64,000 bases of DNA from Opitutaceae bacterium (GTDB taxonomy: Bacteria > Verrucomicrobiota > Verrucomicrobiia > Opitutales > Opitutaceae), in contig JAQTYQ010000002.1 in assembly GCA_028688225.1 (NCBI GenBank), forward strand, positions 62,001 to 126,000, given 5' to 3'. Below the pieces are notes generated by a model. That model saw only the letters and a list, made by a program, of their open reading frames with translations, searched no databases and had not been told where the DNA came from. Of this stretch, positions 63,108-64,000 are shown one piece after another; position 1 is the stretch's first letter, and each line of letters opens with the position of its first letter. Both the position numbers and the translations under genes were made by a program.

Positions 63108-63503
63108 ATGGTCAATCAAGACTTATTTCGGCGCGTGGCGCGTTTTGCCGTGGTCGGAGGGACGGTGATGGTGTTCTTCTCCGCCCTGAACTGGTTCTTC
63201 GGGCAGTGGCTGGGACGACAGGCGGCCTTTCTCGTTTCGTATCCGCCGGCCATCGTGCTGCATTTCTGCCTCAACAAGTGGTGGACGTTCGGCTGTCAGC
63301 GGACGGACGCAGTCCGCCAGCTCGGCGAATACCTGGTGATGGTCGTCGTTACATTCGTGCTCCAATGGGCCGTGTTTACCGTGCTGAGCGCCTGGACGCC
63401 GTTGAGCGGCTGGCTGGCCGCCGCCATGGCCAACGCCGCGCAGATGATCGTCACGTTTGTCATCATGCAGCGAAAGGTGTTTGCCGGCGTACCAGTCGGG
63501 TAA
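63108..63503 (+). CDS. GtrA-family membrane protein
   Basis: 131 residues from the ATG before VNQDLFRRVARFAVVGGTVM. Four membrane helices, with the GtrA features FAVVGGTVMVFFSALNWFFG, IVLHFCLNKWWTFG and MIVTFVIMQRKVF. Members are thought to help flip or translocate polyprenyl-linked sugars used by GT2/GT-C transferases; they often accompany GtrB-like enzymes such as the one at 28873. It is divergent from the oxidoreductase. Confidence 0.9.
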   Translation: MVNQDLFRRVARFAVVGGTVMVFFSALNWFFGQWLGRQAAFLVSYPPAIVLHFCLNKWWTFGCQRTDAVRQLGEYLVMVVVTFVLQWAVFTVLSAWTPLSGWLAAAMANAAQMIVTFVIMQRKVFAGVPVG

Positions 63504-63613
63504 GGGAAGGCCGGTCTTTTCTCCAGGCTGGACGCGGAGACGGGTGCGCCTTGCTGCACAAAGTGCTTGTTCGCGCCTCCCCGGAAGCTAGCTTCACGGC
63601 TTTACCCCGCCGG

Positions 63614-64000
63614 ATGCGCGAGTTCATCCAATCTTTTTATCTCAAGGAAAGGATTCTCTTCGTCCTGGGCGTGGCGCTGGTGCTGGCCTGGTACGCCTAT
63701 GCGAGCGGCCGGGCCAATCTCGGCTGGATCAGCACCGAACCCCACGCCTACTATGAACTCCTGACGGATGCCATCCTGTCGGGGCAGACGCACCTGAAAC
63801 TCGAGCCGGATCCGCGGCTGAAAACGCTGCCCAATCCCTGGGCGGGGCCGCAGGGCATCCCCCGCGCCCACGATGCCAGCTACTTCAACGGGCATTACTA
63901 TCTCTATTTCGGCATCGCGCCGGTGATCCTGCTGTACGCGCCCTGGCGGCTGCTGACGGGGACCTTTCTGGCCGAAGGCCTCGGCACCGGCGTCTTTTGC
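63614..64000 (+). CDS. membrane protein, N-terminal part, truncated by window edge
   Basis: 129 codons visible from ATG 63614: MREFIQSFYLKERILFVLGV, then a helix (VLGVALVLAWYAYAS) and a periplasmic loop with WISTEPHAYYELLTDAILSG and DASYFNGHYYLYFGIAPVIL. The short aromatic HYYLYFG stretch before the second helix occurs in large polytopic proteins of polysaccharide loci. It remains open at the edge; function cannot be given. Confidence 0.75.
   Translation, partial: MREFIQSFYLKERILFVLGVALVLAWYAYASGRANLGWISTEPHAYYELLTDAILSGQTHLKLEPDPRLKTLPNPWAGPQGIPRAHDASYFNGHYYLYFGIAPVILLYAPWRLLTGTFLAEGLGTGVFC

Overview
The window reads as a chromosomal segment of a GC-rich bacterium, most likely a verrucomicrobium of the Opitutae/Opitutaceae type. 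This is inference from the kind of genes and intergenic palindromes present; there is no rRNA or other phylogenetic marker to settle it. Coding density is high. The two genes at the far left (1-1.55 kb) are visibly poorer in GC than the rest and look like the edge of an acquired island.

Layout. 0-1.5 kb: a SIR2-like gene running off the edge, translationally coupled to a DUF2130 (zinc ribbon, coiled coil, PD-(D/E)XK-like core) gene. 1.8-6.6 kb: MoxR AAA+ ATPase, DUF58 protein and DUF3488/transglutaminase protein, a standard three-gene set. 6.7-11.7 kb: the rod-shape genes mrdA, mreD, mreC, mreB on the minus strand. 12-14.4 kb: a CPA2 (KefB-type) antiporter. 14.4-15.2 kb: repeat DNA and a decayed IS1182-type transposase. 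15.2-28.7 kb: housekeeping and lineage-specific genes (pyrD, cysE, an Ig/NHL surface protein, a PIN-TRAM protein, a DUF374 acyltransferase, a CPXCG protein, a TonB-C protein) and four tRNAs (Ala-CGC, Asp-GTC, Arg-TCT, Leu-GAG).

28.9-64 kb is one large surface-polysaccharide locus. It holds GT2 and GT4 glycosyltransferases, including a 1302-residue three-catalytic-domain fusion, several NDP-sugar epimerases, a DegT aminotransferase, dTDP-sugar genes (rfbA, rfbB and a plant-type epimerase/reductase-like protein), polytopic GT-C/YfhO-like proteins, a methyltransferase, and a complete-looking set for GDP-D-glycero-D-manno-heptose (transaldolase, gmhB, gmhA, hddC, hddA). A Gfo/Idh oxidoreductase, a GtrA-like protein and a truncated membrane protein close the window. 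A VapBC-type toxin-antitoxin pair sits in the middle. No flippase, polymerase or ABC exporter is visible here.

The most unusual layer is repetitive. Two small four-helix-bundle genes (S23/IVS/Avd-like) are each enclosed by inverted arrays of degenerate short tandem repeats: a hexamer array at one, a nonamer array at the other. Similar arrays and array-armed palindromes without a gene occur across the window, many sitting on start or stop codons of neighbouring genes. Several independent REP-like palindrome families are interspersed. I regard the array/four-helix-bundle association and the SIR2-DUF2130 pair as the best candidates for undescribed systems.
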